A DNA stretch of 33,195 bases. It comes from Opitutia bacterium. GTDB lineage: Bacteria > Verrucomicrobiota > Verrucomicrobiia > Opitutales > Coraliomargaritaceae. Below, piece after piece: positions 8,706 through 17,670 of the stretch; the stretch's first letter is position 1; the number at the start of each line of letters is the position of its first letter. The notes under the pieces were generated by a model. The model was not told where the DNA came from. It did no database searches and saw only the letters and a program-made list of their open reading frames with translations. Location: the NCBI GenBank assembly GCA_002862945.1, contig PKCJ01000014.1:1-33195 (forward strand), given 5' to 3'. The translations under genes were made by a program, and so were the position numbers.

Positions 8706-9482
8706 ATGATACGCACGCTTGGACGCTCGGCAATGAGTGTGGTTTTTGACTTAGGGGAGATTTCTCTCTTTGGCTGGGGGGCTTTACGTGGCTTTTTTAC
8801 GCAGCGTGGTCGCTTGGCTAAATTGACCCTAGGAATTCACGAGATCGGGGTGCGCTGTTTCCCAATCATTGCTACGGTGGGGCTCTTTACGGGCTTAGTC
8901 ATGGGGTTGCAGCTTTATTACACGCTGGTCAAATTTGGCGCTGAGTCTGCCTTGGGTACTGCGGTCGCACTGTCACTGATCCGTGAATTGGGGCCTGTGC
9001 TCACAGCGCTGATGGTAGTGGGGCAAGCTGGCTCGGCGATGGCTTCGGAGCTGGGTATTCAGCGTAATGATGAGCAAATTGATGCTTTGCAGACCATGAG
9101 CATTGATCCACTCGGATTTCTGGTAGGACCTCGGCTGGTGGCGACTTTGATTTGTTTCCCGATTTTGACGGCGATTTTTGATTTGATCGGTATCTTTGGC
9201 GGCTATTTGACTGGCTCGGTGCTGCTCAATGTGGACTCGGGTGTTTACTGGAACCGTGTCTTTGAGAGTGTGACTTGGGCAGATGTGCAGGGCGGCTATA
9301 TCAAGGCTCTTGTCTTCGGACTGCTTACGATTTCAATCTGCGCGTATCGTGGCTATAATACCCACCGGAAGGCGTCCTTCCCCGGTGTGCGGGGGGTGAG
9401 CGAATCGGCCACTCGGGCAGTTGTCTGGTCAAGCGTCACAGTATTGGCGGCAGACTATTTAATCACTTCTTTCCTCATGTAG
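8706..9482 (+). CDS. mlaE: MlaE-type permease of phospholipid ABC transporter
   Basis: A 258-residue polytopic inner-membrane protein of the MlaE/TrbK (YrbE) permease family. An amphipathic N-terminal part is followed by about five hydrophobic helices. The conserved block SLIRELGPVLTALMVVGQAGSAMASELG (given here as the SLIRELGPVL start near residue 94 and the GSAMASELG end) and the IDALQTM motif are the MlaE signature, where the EA/EQ-loop contacts the ATPase. In the Mla system MlaE forms a dimer with MlaF and an MlaD ring that moves phospholipids between inner and outer membrane. It is the first gene of the mlaEFDC-mlaA operon; mlaF starts one base after its stop. Confidence 0.92.
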   Translation: MIRTLGRSAMSVVFDLGEISLFGWGALRGFFTQRGRLAKLTLGIHEIGVRCFPIIATVGLFTGLVMGLQLYYTLVKFGAESALGTAVALSLIRELGPVLTALMVVGQAGSAMASELGIQRNDEQIDALQTMSIDPLGFLVGPRLVATLICFPILTAIFDLIGIFGGYLTGSVLLNVDSGVYWNRVFESVTWADVQGGYIKALVFGLLTISICAYRGYNTHRKASFPGVRGVSESATRAVVWSSVTVLAADYLITSFLM

Positions 9483-9483
9483 C

Positions 9484-10257
9484 ATGGATAGTTTTTTAAA
9501 GATTCGTGGATTGAATAAGCATTTTGGTGACAAGCGCGTGCTTGACGGCATCGACCTCGATGTGGCGGCGGCCTCAGTCACGACGATCATAGGTAAAAGC
9601 GGGATCGGCAAGTCGGTGTTATTAAAGTGCATCGCCAATCTGTTGCAGCCAGACGCAGGCACAATCGAACTGGACGGCCAAGCGATTTCGCAAAGCCGCC
9701 GTAATGCGCAAAGCGATGCCGGTGTATCTTTTAGTTATATGTTTCAGAATAATGCGCTCTTTGATTCGCTGACGGCATTTGAAAATGTGGCGCTACCGCT
9801 ATGCGAGGCGTCGAAGCTGAATAAGGCTGAGATTGAAGAGCGGGTCGACGAAATGCTGGTGCATTTGGAATTGAGCGATTCGGCGGATCGCTACCCTGGC
9901 GAACTTTCGGGAGGGATGAAGAAACGAGTGGCCCTGGGGCGTGCGCTGATCACGAAGCCGCAAGTTGTGCTCTTTGACGAACCGACCACAGGGCTTGACC
10001 CCGAACGTAAGTTTAGTGTATTTGAAATGATCGTGGATTATCGGGAGCGCTTTGGCTTTACAGCCCTACTAGTTAGTCATGATATACCAGAGGTCTTTGA
10101 GATCAGCGATCGGGTGGCTTGGTTGGACGAGGGGCGAATTAAATTTTTTGGAAAACCAGAGGAGTTAAACACGGATGCGCAGTCGGCGCTGTCGGGTTTT
10201 TTGAGCAAGGCCAATTATGGTCGTAAGTCCTCATTAATGAACGGAGCGAATGAATAA
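9484..10257 (+). CDS. mlaF: MlaF-type ATPase of phospholipid ABC transporter
   Basis: A 257-residue ABC ATPase. Walker A is GKSGIGKS at residues 37-44, the Q-loop lies in SYMFQNNALFDSL, the ABC signature is LSGGMKKR, Walker B is VVLFDEPTTGLDP, and the switch histidine is in LLVSHD. The signature LSGGMKKRVALGRAL and the FQNNALFDSLT motif are those of the MlaF/Ttg2A branch. It energises lipid movement by the MlaE permease encoded just before it. No mlaB (STAS domain) gene is present in the operon, which is the case in many non-proteobacterial mla operons. Confidence 0.94.
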   Translation: MDSFLKIRGLNKHFGDKRVLDGIDLDVAAASVTTIIGKSGIGKSVLLKCIANLLQPDAGTIELDGQAISQSRRNAQSDAGVSFSYMFQNNALFDSLTAFENVALPLCEASKLNKAEIEERVDEMLVHLELSDSADRYPGELSGGMKKRVALGRALITKPQVVLFDEPTTGLDPERKFSVFEMIVDYRERFGFTALLVSHDIPEVFEISDRVAWLDEGRIKFFGKPEELNTDAQSALSGFLSKANYGRKSSLMNGANE

Positions 10258-10260
10258 GTT

Positions 10261-10716
10261 ATGAAGAATCGAAGCATTGAATTTCTCGTGGGCTCTTTTG
10301 TCCTCCTTGGTCTGGCCGCAGTGCTCTATCTCGCCATCCAGGTGGGTAGTGCACGGTTTTTTGGTAGCGATAGCTATACAGTGACTGCACGCTTCAGCAG
10401 TGCGAGTGGGGTGAATCCCGGTAGCCGAGTGGAGATCGCCGGTGTGCGTGTTGGCACAGTGAAAGATGTGGTATTGGACGAGTTCTTTGACGCCATCGTC
10501 ACGCTGGAGCTACCGAATAGCCTCGAATTGGACGAAGACACGATCGCCTCTGTTAAGACCGCTGGGTTGATCGGCGATCGATTTATTGATTTATCACCTG
10601 GTGGTGGCTTTCCGATGGAGCCAGGCTATGAGATTGTGGATACCGAGTCCGCTCTCGATATAGAGAGTTTGATTAGCCGATTCGCACTCGGAGGAATTGA
10701 CGAGAAGGCAGAATAA
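10261..10716 (+). CDS. mlaD: MlaD-type MCE domain protein
   Basis: A 151-residue protein with one N-terminal transmembrane helix (about residues 8-26) and a single MCE domain (about residues 40-120), containing the conserved FSSASGVNPGSRVEIAGVRVG-like stretch (F-x-x-x-x-G-V-x-x-G-x-x-V-x-x-x-G-V). MlaD forms a periplasmic hexameric ring on the MlaEF transporter and binds phospholipid. The length is close to that of E. coli MlaD (183 aa) with a shorter tail. The gene starts three bases after the mlaF stop. Confidence 0.92.
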   Translation: MKNRSIEFLVGSFVLLGLAAVLYLAIQVGSARFFGSDSYTVTARFSSASGVNPGSRVEIAGVRVGTVKDVVLDEFFDAIVTLELPNSLELDEDTIASVKTAGLIGDRFIDLSPGGGFPMEPGYEIVDTESALDIESLISRFALGGIDEKAE

Positions 10717-10731
10717 GTCTATCAAGTCACC

Positions 10732-11349
10732 ATGACATTTTTCTCTTTTAGGGCATACTTGGTCTTAGGGCTACTTTTGGTGGCCACTGTTTCGGCTCAG
10801 GAGGCACAGAAAGAAAAGCTCCAAGGAATGATCGATGCGGCCTTGGATGTGATCTACTCAGATACCAACACGACACTGTCTGCTTATGAAAAACAGGCTC
10901 AAGTGCGAGAGAAGCTCGAATCCAGCTACGATTTGGATGTGATGATCCGCTATGCCATCGGCAAAAATTGGCGACGCATGAACGAGCAAGAGCAGCTTGA
11001 AGTCTTGGAACTGGTCAAACAATTAGTAATCAAGGCATACGTGATGGGCCTAGACGGTAAAGATCGACCATCAATTACGCTCGGTGAGCTTACTGAGATT
11101 GGCAAGGCTCGCATTGAGATTGAATCCACTATGGTCTTAGACACGAAGACCTATTACATTCTTTACCGCTTGAGACAGATGAAGTCTGGCTGGCAAATTT
11201 ACGACATTGTTGCGGAAAATGTCAGTGTGAGCTCCAACTATCGCGGACAAATCGACGATCATTTCCGTAAGGGGAGTGGTGCCGACTTGATTGCTCGACT
11301 TAAAGATTTACTCGCTAAAGATAAAATCAATGAAGACACAAAAATTTAA
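10732..11349 (+). CDS. mlaC: MlaC-type periplasmic phospholipid-binding protein
   Basis: A 205-residue secreted protein with a signal peptide at about residues 1-22 (hydrophobic YLVLGLLLVATV, then SAQ). The mature part follows the MlaC/Ttg2D pattern: helical N-terminal half with YDLDVMIRYAIGKNWRRM (residues about 64-81), then a beta-sheet half ending IYDIVAENVSVSSNYR, where the family has IYDVxxEGVSxxxNYR. MlaC shuttles phospholipid between the MlaA complex in the outer membrane and the MlaFED complex. Its end overlaps the mlaA start by 20 bases. Confidence 0.9.
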   Translation: MTFFSFRAYLVLGLLLVATVSAQEAQKEKLQGMIDAALDVIYSDTNTTLSAYEKQAQVREKLESSYDLDVMIRYAIGKNWRRMNEQEQLEVLELVKQLVIKAYVMGLDGKDRPSITLGELTEIGKARIEIESTMVLDTKTYYILYRLRQMKSGWQIYDIVAENVSVSSNYRGQIDDHFRKGSGADLIARLKDLLAKDKINEDTKI

Positions 11350-12091
11350 AAGACCACTTGCTTGGGCTTGCCTCATTGGGCTGATCAGCGTAACTAGTCT
11401 CACCGCCCAAGACGGTAAACTAACAGAGGACGAAGCATTCTTCTACGAAGAATTCGATGAGATTGCGGGCGTGTATGACCCTTTTGAAAGTGTGAATCGC
11501 TTCACCTTTGAGTTCAACGATTTCGTTTTTTCCAATACTCTTCAGCCATTGGTGGATACTTACACGGCGATCACACCTGATTCAGTGGAAGAGGGCGCTA
11601 GCAATTTCTTTAACAACCTTCGTTACCCGGTTAGGCTTGCGTCGAACCTCCTGCAAGGCCGCTTTAAAGGGGCTTGGATCGAGACTGGCCGCTTCGCGAT
11701 CAATAGTACTGTCGGTATTGTGGGCATTATGGCGCCTGCGGATGCTTACGAGAGCTTTGCTCCCATCGAGTCTGAAGATGTCGGTCAAGTTTTTGGTGCC
11801 TGGGGAATTGGCGAAGGACCTTACCTAGTGTTGCCTTTCTTAGGGCCATCTAATCTACGAGACCTAGCTGGTCTTTTCGGCGACCGAGCGATTAATCCGA
11901 TCAAAGAGCCTTCTAGTATGATCGACGATTGGGAGTGGGAATGGCAACTCGCTACATCTGGTGCTGATTACATCTCACGTAGTCCCCAGATCATTGAGCG
12001 TTACAAGCAACTCAAGGGTAGCTCGATCGATCCGTATAGCTCGTTAAAAAATGGCTACACACAGTATCGTCGTGGTGCAGTGGCAGAGTAG
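11330..12091 (+). CDS. mlaA: MlaA-like outer-membrane phospholipid removal protein
   Basis: About 253 residues from the ATG at 11330. A signal peptide (hydrophobic AWACLIGLISVTSL, cleavage near TAQ-D) precedes the MlaA (VacJ) domain, which shows DPFESVNRFTFEFND, the N-terminal family motif, then NFFNNLRYPV, GRFAINSTVGIVG and the GPYLVLPFLGPSNLRDL block. MlaA forms a donut in the outer membrane and removes misplaced phospholipids. E. coli MlaA is a lipoprotein, but here the only leader cysteine lies at the front of the hydrophobic stretch and no convincing lipobox is present, so the mature form is probably not lipidated. An in-frame TTG-type start at 11291 is unlikely. Placement in the same operon as the transporter differs from E. 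coli, where mlaA is elsewhere. Confidence 0.92.
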   Translation: MKTQKFKRPLAWACLIGLISVTSLTAQDGKLTEDEAFFYEEFDEIAGVYDPFESVNRFTFEFNDFVFSNTLQPLVDTYTAITPDSVEEGASNFFNNLRYPVRLASNLLQGRFKGAWIETGRFAINSTVGIVGIMAPADAYESFAPIESEDVGQVFGAWGIGEGPYLVLPFLGPSNLRDLAGLFGDRAINPIKEPSSMIDDWEWEWQLATSGADYISRSPQIIERYKQLKGSSIDPYSSLKNGYTQYRRGAVAE

Positions 12092-12152
12092 CTAGTTAGC
12101 TGCAGCTTTGAGTGAGCGTAAGCATCGTCAAACCTACTATTTTTTAAGCTAT

Positions 12153-13073
12153 CTACCCTTGATTGCCTCCCACATCGTTTTCAAGGCGATTGAGGTCTTT
12201 CGAAGTTAGCAGGTCAATCAGCTTTTTCATTGCAGGTGTGAGGGCACGACCTTTGCGATGAATGAGCGCAAGTGGCCGTTTGTAAATCTTGTCCTTGAAT
12301 TTGATCACCTTGAGTAGTCCCTGTGCTTCTTCGCGCGTCACGGTGGTTTGCGGGAGAATAGCGATACCTGCGTTGATTTCGACTGCACGTTTCACTGTTT
12401 CGACGTTGTCAAATTCCATAACTGGATCCAACTCGATGCCTACGTCTTTGAAAATCTGGTCAGTCGCTTTACGTGTCGGAATGTCGGGCTCAAAACCTAT
12501 AAACTTTTGATCAGCGATTTCTTGCAATGTGATGTTGCTCTTCCCCGCCAATGGATGCTCGGGGCTGACTACTAGTATGAGTATATCGTCGTGGAAAGGG
12601 AGCACTTCCAATTGCTTGTGATTTTGTGGGTATGCGATGAGACCGAGATCTATCGAATTGGTCAAAATGTCCTCGTAGACGTTGTTCGCACGACGATACT
12701 CAACACGAATGTTAACTTCTGGATATTTTGATAAAAAGGCTTTCACGTAGGGCGGCAACTCATGGAGGCCAATGCTATAAACAGTTGAGATATGAATCGT
12801 GCCACTAATCACCTTTTTCATCTCTTGAAGCTCACTATTTAGCTTTTCATAGAGGTGGAGAATTTCTTTCGCAGATTCGTAGAGTTTTTGCCCTTCTCGT
12901 GTGAGTCGAAATTGCTTTTGGCTGCGATCTACAATTAAGATGCTGAAATGCTTCTCCATCGCTCGCAATTGTTGGCTTACCGCAGATTGTGTAATACCAT
13001 TAAGTTTGGCTGCGCGTGAGAAGCTCTCGCTTTCAACCAAGTCAGAGAATATTTTAAAATTTTCTACGTGCAT
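12153..13073 (-). CDS. LysR family transcriptional regulator
   Basis: A 306-residue LTTR. The N-terminal winged helix-turn-helix (residues about 2-60) contains the classic FSRAAKLNGITQSAVSQQ stretch, followed by the linker helix and a periplasmic-binding-protein-like effector domain (about residues 90-295). By pattern it belongs near the CysL/CbbR-like LTTRs; the effector is not recognisable. It is transcribed away from yggS, and the 94-bp divergent gap holds a perfect 12-bp A/T palindrome at 13086-13097, so it may control itself and possibly yggS. It converges with the mla operon. Confidence 0.9.
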   Translation of the reverse strand: MHVENFKIFSDLVESESFSRAAKLNGITQSAVSQQLRAMEKHFSILIVDRSQKQFRLTREGQKLYESAKEILHLYEKLNSELQEMKKVISGTIHISTVYSIGLHELPPYVKAFLSKYPEVNIRVEYRRANNVYEDILTNSIDLGLIAYPQNHKQLEVLPFHDDILILVVSPEHPLAGKSNITLQEIADQKFIGFEPDIPTRKATDQIFKDVGIELDPVMEFDNVETVKRAVEINAGIAILPQTTVTREEAQGLLKVIKFKDKIYKRPLALIHRKGRALTPAMKKLIDLLTSKDLNRLENDVGGNQG

Positions 13074-13085
13074 ATTTATTTTGTA

Positions 13086-13097
13086 TAAATATATTTA
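13086..13097. promoter_or_regulatory. AT palindrome in LysR/yggS divergent gap
   Basis: TAAATATATTTA is a perfect 12-bp palindrome 13 bp upstream of the LysR start codon, in the usual location of an LTTR autoregulatory site. In AT-rich intergenic DNA such palindromes arise easily by chance, so confidence is low. Confidence 0.25.
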
Positions 13098-13167
13098 ATG
13101 AATTCTCAAGTTCAATTTAAGCAGAACTAATGCTGGGTTCTCACTTAGAGTTATTTGTGAGCTTCTA

Positions 13168-13863
13168 ATGATTAACTATCCTGAATTTAAAGAAAACTTA
13201 TCGGTGGTTCGAGCACGAGTGGCGCGAGCTTGTAAGCTAAGCGGCCGGCTGGAAAGCACCGTTTCCTTGCTGCCAGTCACGAAGAATCATCCCGTTGAGG
13301 CGATCGAATATGCTGTGCGCAGTGAATTAAAGGCAGTGGGTGAGAATCGCGTGCAGGAGGCTTCGGATAAGCGCGGCTCATGCACCAACAAGGTGCGATG
13401 GGAGCTTATTGGGCATTTGCAGAGCAACAAGGCGCAGGATGCCGTAGCGACCTTTGATCGTATTCAGTCAGTCGATTCGCTCAAACTTTTGCGCCGCTTA
13501 GATCGTTTCGCGAGTGAGCAGGGCAAAAAGTTAGCCATCCTGCTTCAGTGCAATACGGGTAAAGACCCAAATAAATATGGATTTGCGGAGGAAGAGCTTC
13601 CTTCGGCATTTGAAGCCGCCCTCAAGATGCCGAATTTGCAGGTCGATGGGCTCATGACGATTGCGCCGCTCGACAACGACCCTCAGGTAGCGGGTGCAGC
13701 CTTTAACAGTCTGCGAGAGCTTCGAGACACACTTTCGGAGCGCTTTGCGGTGCCACTGCCAGAGTTATCCATGGGAATGACGGGTGATCTCGAGCTAGCC
13801 ATCGCTGCTGGATCAACTCAAATTCGTGTCGGTACGGCTCTCTATGGCGAGCGCTCGTATTAA
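13168..13863 (+). CDS. yggS: PLP homeostasis protein (YggS/PLPBP family)
   Basis: A 231-residue single-domain TIM-barrel PLP-binding protein. The PLP lysine is Lys39 in LLPVTKNHP (LVAVSKxxP in most members). Family motifs ENRVQEA, WELIGHLQSNK, SVDSL, LLQCNTGKDPNKYGF, GLMTIAPLDND, LSMGMTGDLELAIAAGSTQIRVG (cited as the LSMGMT and RVGTALYG parts) are present and in order. It has no known enzymatic activity and buffers cellular PLP, which bears on PLP enzymes such as the aminotransferase and SerC in this window. It precedes smc by 84 bp on the same strand. Confidence 0.93.
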   Translation: MINYPEFKENLSVVRARVARACKLSGRLESTVSLLPVTKNHPVEAIEYAVRSELKAVGENRVQEASDKRGSCTNKVRWELIGHLQSNKAQDAVATFDRIQSVDSLKLLRRLDRFASEQGKKLAILLQCNTGKDPNKYGFAEEELPSAFEAALKMPNLQVDGLMTIAPLDNDPQVAGAAFNSLRELRDTLSERFAVPLPELSMGMTGDLELAIAAGSTQIRVGTALYGERSY

Positions 13864-13947
13864 GTCGGCTTTTAGAGTTGCGAGGCGTTCTTAGGCACTT
13901 TGTTGTGTGTCGCTTATACCCTAGTAATTGCACCATTTTCTAAAAAT

Positions 13948-16900
13948 ATGTATCTCAAAGAGATCGTCATAAGTGGCTTTAAGAGTTTTGCCGACCGCAC
14001 ACGTTTAGACCTGCGCAAAGGAGTGACTGCCGTGGTGGGTCCTAATGGTTGCGGTAAGAGTAATATCGTCGATGCGATCCGCTGGGTGCTCGGTGAGCAA
14101 AGTGCCAAGGCTCTGCGTGGTGCCTCCATGCAAGACGTTATTTTCGAGGGTACTGACAAGCGCAAAGCACTGCCCACATGTGAGGTCACGCTGACTTTTA
14201 CCGATTGCGAGGTCGAGCTCGGCACACAGTTCAACGAAGTCGCGATTGCTCGCCGCGTGACCCGAGACGGCAGCAGCGATTACTTCATCAACGGCAAAGC
14301 CTCCCGCCTCAAAGACATCCAACGACTCTTTGCTAATACAGGGGTAGGGCGTGTTTCCTACTCCTTCATGCTACAAGGTCAGATTGACCAGATTCTATCG
14401 ACCAACCCTTCCGAGCGACGCACCATCTTTGAAGAAGCCGCAGGAATCACTCTATACAAGGTGCAGCGCAAAGAAGCGCTCAACAAGTTGGCGCTAGTCG
14501 ATGCCAATCTAGCCCGTGTGACCGACGTGATCGAGGAAGTTTCCCGTCAGATCGGTTCGCTTAAGCGTCAGGCGAGCAAGGCGCTACGCTACCAACGGAT
14601 CAAGCACCGCCTCACTCACCTTGACCTCGCATTTAGCGCTTATCGTTATTCTTATCTAAACCAGTCGATCAACGAGGTTGCAGAGCGCGCCACTGAGCTC
14701 CGCGAGAAGGTCGAGAAACGCACTGGCACGCTTGAGCGAGACGAATCGATCTTGATGGAGAAAAAAGCTGAGCGTGCTGGTCTTTCCCAAAAGATGGAAG
14801 AGCTTCAACAGCGTGTTTATAATCTCCGCTCCGAAAAAGAGAACGCCGATAACCAGTCAGAATTCGCGATCATTCGCTCAAAAGACATGGCAACGCGTAT
14901 CGGCGAATATCAAAAAGAGATCGTCGACCTTGAAAATCAAAAATCTGAGCTCGCTAGCCGCGCCAAGGACGAATCCGAAAACAAGCAGATGCAGTTGGGC
15001 GTAGTTGACGATTCTGACCGAATTTTCGGTGAGCGTAAAAACGAGCTCATCGCTGCACAGGAGGAGCTCGGCGAGATGGAGGGCGCGCTACAAAACCTCC
15101 GTCAAGATATGCTCGCTGCCGAGAACCGTATAAACCGCGCACGCTCTCGCTGCACCACACTGGAAGTAGACCTAAAGACTTATCAAGTTAAGCATGCTTC
15201 ACTTACGGAGCGTGCGATCGAGCTGAAAGAAGAGGTCGTCATTCTGGAACAAGGGCTCGATGAGATTAAGCGCCTACTCGAAAAGCGCCGCGCCGAGCAA
15301 GTCGCCAGTGAAGGAGCTGTTGAAAAAGCCCGCAGCGATTCGCGAGAGATATTAACCCGGTTCCGCAATCTACAAGAGCAAATTCAAAAACAAGACCGCG
15401 GCATCGCGCGAAAGACCGCTCAGCTCAACGTGCTCGAAGATCTTCAAGCGAAATTCGAAGGCTTCGGTGAGGGCGCCAAGGCGATCCTCGGCGACAAACT
15501 AAACGAGGTCGTTTCCAAAGGCAGCGTCTCCATTATTTCGAAAGAGCTGACCGTAGAAAGTATCTATACCACCGCGCTTGAAACTTTACTCGGTTCGGCT
15601 GCAGACGCGCTTTACATTGGTGATTCTACCAAAACACTCTCTGTCATCGCTAAGCTCGATGCCGACTTCCTTGGTCGCGCCTGCTTGCAGATTGATCTCG
15701 CGCCTGCTACTGCGGGCGATGCCATCGACTTACCCCCTGGTCTTGTTACCGCACGGTCCGTTGTTACCACGCGGAACCCAGACTTGCAGAGTCCGGTCGA
15801 GCGTTTACTCACGGCTTGCTATTTCGCCAACAGCCTCGACCAATTTATCGAATTCTGGAAAGCGAATCCAGACTTCGACTTTCTCCTCGTTGCGACCCGC
15901 AGTGGTGAGATCATTGACTGCCGTGGTCTCATTCATGGTGGACGCAGCACGGGTAAGAAATCTTCGAGCGTGCTCGAGCGCGAGTCCGAGATTCGTCGCC
16001 TGCGCAATGAGATTGAAGCGGAGCGCAAAGCGCTCAACGTACTTCGTGAACAAGCGAACGGTCTTGACGAACGTCGCAACACTGCAGAGGCCTCTGTCGA
16101 AGAGCAACGAAAGCGCCAGAGCGAACTTGTCAGTGAAGTATCTGGGCTTATGGCCGAGGAACGTAATCAGACTCAGAAGATCGAACACAACGCCCGTAAC
16201 CGCACGCAGGCAGAAGACGAAGTCGCTCGCCTTGATTCCAAGCATGGCGACTCAATCACCGAGCTCGAAACTGCTAAAGAAGAACTGGCTGCAGCAGAGA
16301 AAGGGCTCAAAGACCAGCGCCAAGGGGGTATTGATCTAGAAGCCGAGATTGATCGCGCCCGCGAAGTCCGCGATCACAAGCGTGAAGCTCTGGCCGACGT
16401 ACGACTTGAACTTGCCGAGAAGAAACAGCGCCTCGAGTCTGCCGATCGTGCCCTGGGCGAAGTTCAACGCGAGACTGCTAATCTTCAGCACCGCATCCTC
16501 AGCCGCAACCAAGAGATCGATACGATCAACGAGCAAATTGTCGCGCTCAAGCAGTCAGGTGCAAACGAAGTGAGTAAGAGTGAGGAGCTCGCAAAGACTT
16601 TAATCATCGCTACGGATGAGTTGACTAAAGATCGCGAACAGCTCAAAGGGATCGACAAAACCATCACCGAGATTGACGACGGCCTCTCAGGTCGTCGTAG
16701 CGAGAATCGAAGCTTTGATCAAGAATTAACTAAGTTAGAGATTCGCCTTGCAGAAGAGCGTTCGCAGCTCGGGTTCATCCAAAGTAATGCACAAGACGAA
16801 TATCAAGCAGACCTCTCGAAAGTCGATTGGAAGACCGAGCTTTGGGAGGGCAATGTCGAGTTTGAGAAACGCCTCAATCTCGACGACATGGACGACCCCG

Positions 16901-17664
16901 ATAAGCTCGCCGCCCGTCCCAAACACGAGCGACGCGATCCCACAGAGCAAGAGCTCGCCGAGATGGATGTCACTGAGTGGTCGACTATCGAAGAAGAAGT
17001 CAGTGAACTTAAAGGTCGTATCGCCAACATGGGCCCCGTCAATCTCGAGGCGATCAGTGAATACACCGATCTGAAAGAGCGCCACGACTTCCTTAAAGGC
17101 CAAAGCGAAGACCTCTGGAATTCGAAGAACAAGCTTGTCCAAACGATCGACGAAATCAACGAAACCTCGCAAACCCTCTTTAAAGATACCTTTGAACAAG
17201 TGAAAAAAAACTTCGCTTTCACCTACGGTAAGATCTCTGGAGGCGGCGAGTCTGACCTTCAACTCGTCGACTCCGACGACCCTCTGGAGTCTGGTATCGA
17301 GATCATTGCACGGCCTCCAGGCACTCGCCTTAAAAGCGTGACACTACTCTCGGGCGGTCAACGCACGATGGCTGCCGTCGCGCTGCTCTTCGCCATCTAC
17401 ATGGTCAAGCCCAGTCCCTTTTGTGTTCTCGACGAGATCGACGCCGCACTCGACGATGCAAATATCGGCCGCTTCTGTGAGACCTTACATGGCTTCACTA
17501 ATAAGTCACAGTTCCTCATCGTTACGCACAACAAGCGCACAATTTCAAATGCGGATACCGTCTTCGGTGTGACTATGCCAGAAAAGGGAGTCTCCACCTT
17601 GCTTTCCATGCGCTTCAATAAAGAAGATAAAGCAAAGAAAAACTCTGGTTTGCTAGCCGAGTAA
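13948..17664 (+). CDS. smc: Chromosome segregation protein SMC
   Basis: A full-length SMC of about 1238 residues counted from the ATG at 13948; an upstream in-frame start at 13900 would add a tail not seen in the family. Walker A is GPNGCGKS at residues 31-38, the R-loop/Q-loop region follows, and two long coiled coils (about residues 170-500 and 680-1020) flank a hinge (about 520-640) with the GSAADAL stretch. The C-terminal head carries the signature LLSGGQRTMAAVAL and Walker B FCVLDEIDAALDD. SMC with ScpA and ScpB forms the bacterial condensin that folds and segregates the chromosome; scpA and scpB are not adjacent. The Glu/Lys/Arg-rich coils create many long antisense frames, which are not genes. 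Confidence 0.97.
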   Translation: MYLKEIVISGFKSFADRTRLDLRKGVTAVVGPNGCGKSNIVDAIRWVLGEQSAKALRGASMQDVIFEGTDKRKALPTCEVTLTFTDCEVELGTQFNEVAIARRVTRDGSSDYFINGKASRLKDIQRLFANTGVGRVSYSFMLQGQIDQILSTNPSERRTIFEEAAGITLYKVQRKEALNKLALVDANLARVTDVIEEVSRQIGSLKRQASKALRYQRIKHRLTHLDLAFSAYRYSYLNQSINEVAERATELREKVEKRTGTLERDESILMEKKAERAGLSQKMEELQQRVYNLRSEKENADNQSEFAIIRSKDMATRIGEYQKEIVDLENQKSELASRAKDESENKQMQLGVVDDSDRIFGERKNELIAAQEELGEMEGALQNLRQDMLAAENRINRARSRCTTLEVDLKTYQVKHASLTERAIELKEEVVILEQGLDEIKRLLEKRRAEQVASEGAVEKARSDSREILTRFRNLQEQIQKQDRGIARKTAQLNVLEDLQAKFEGFGEGAKAILGDKLNEVVSKGSVSIISKELTVESIYTTALETLLGSAADALYIGDSTKTLSVIAKLDADFLGRACLQIDLAPATAGDAIDLPPGLVTARSVVTTRNPDLQSPVERLLTACYFANSLDQFIEFWKANPDFDFLLVATRSGEIIDCRGLIHGGRSTGKKSSSVLERESEIRRLRNEIEAERKALNVLREQANGLDERRNTAEASVEEQRKRQSELVSEVSGLMAEERNQTQKIEHNARNRTQAEDEVARLDSKHGDSITELETAKEELAAAEKGLKDQRQGGIDLEAEIDRAREVRDHKREALADVRLELAEKKQRLESADRALGEVQRETANLQHRILSRNQEIDTINEQIVALKQSGANEVSKSEELAKTLIIATDELTKDREQLKGIDKTITEIDDGLSGRRSENRSFDQELTKLEIRLAEERSQLGFIQSNAQDEYQADLSKVDWKTELWEGNVEFEKRLNLDDMDDPDKLAARPKHERRDPTEQELAEMDVTEWSTIEEEVSELKGRIANMGPVNLEAISEYTDLKERHDFLKGQSEDLWNSKNKLVQTIDEINETSQTLFKDTFEQVKKNFAFTYGKISGGGESDLQLVDSDDPLESGIEIIARPPGTRLKSVTLLSGGQRTMAAVALLFAIYMVKPSPFCVLDEIDAALDDANIGRFCETLHGFTNKSQFLIVTHNKRTISNADTVFGVTMPEKGVSTLLSMRFNKEDKAKKNSGLLAE

Positions 17665-17670
17665 AACGAC

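Noticed and set aside
15183-17262. Antisense open frames within smc
   Set aside because: Shadows of Glu/Lys/Arg-rich coiled-coil coding DNA, with no ribosome binding sites or recognisable domains.
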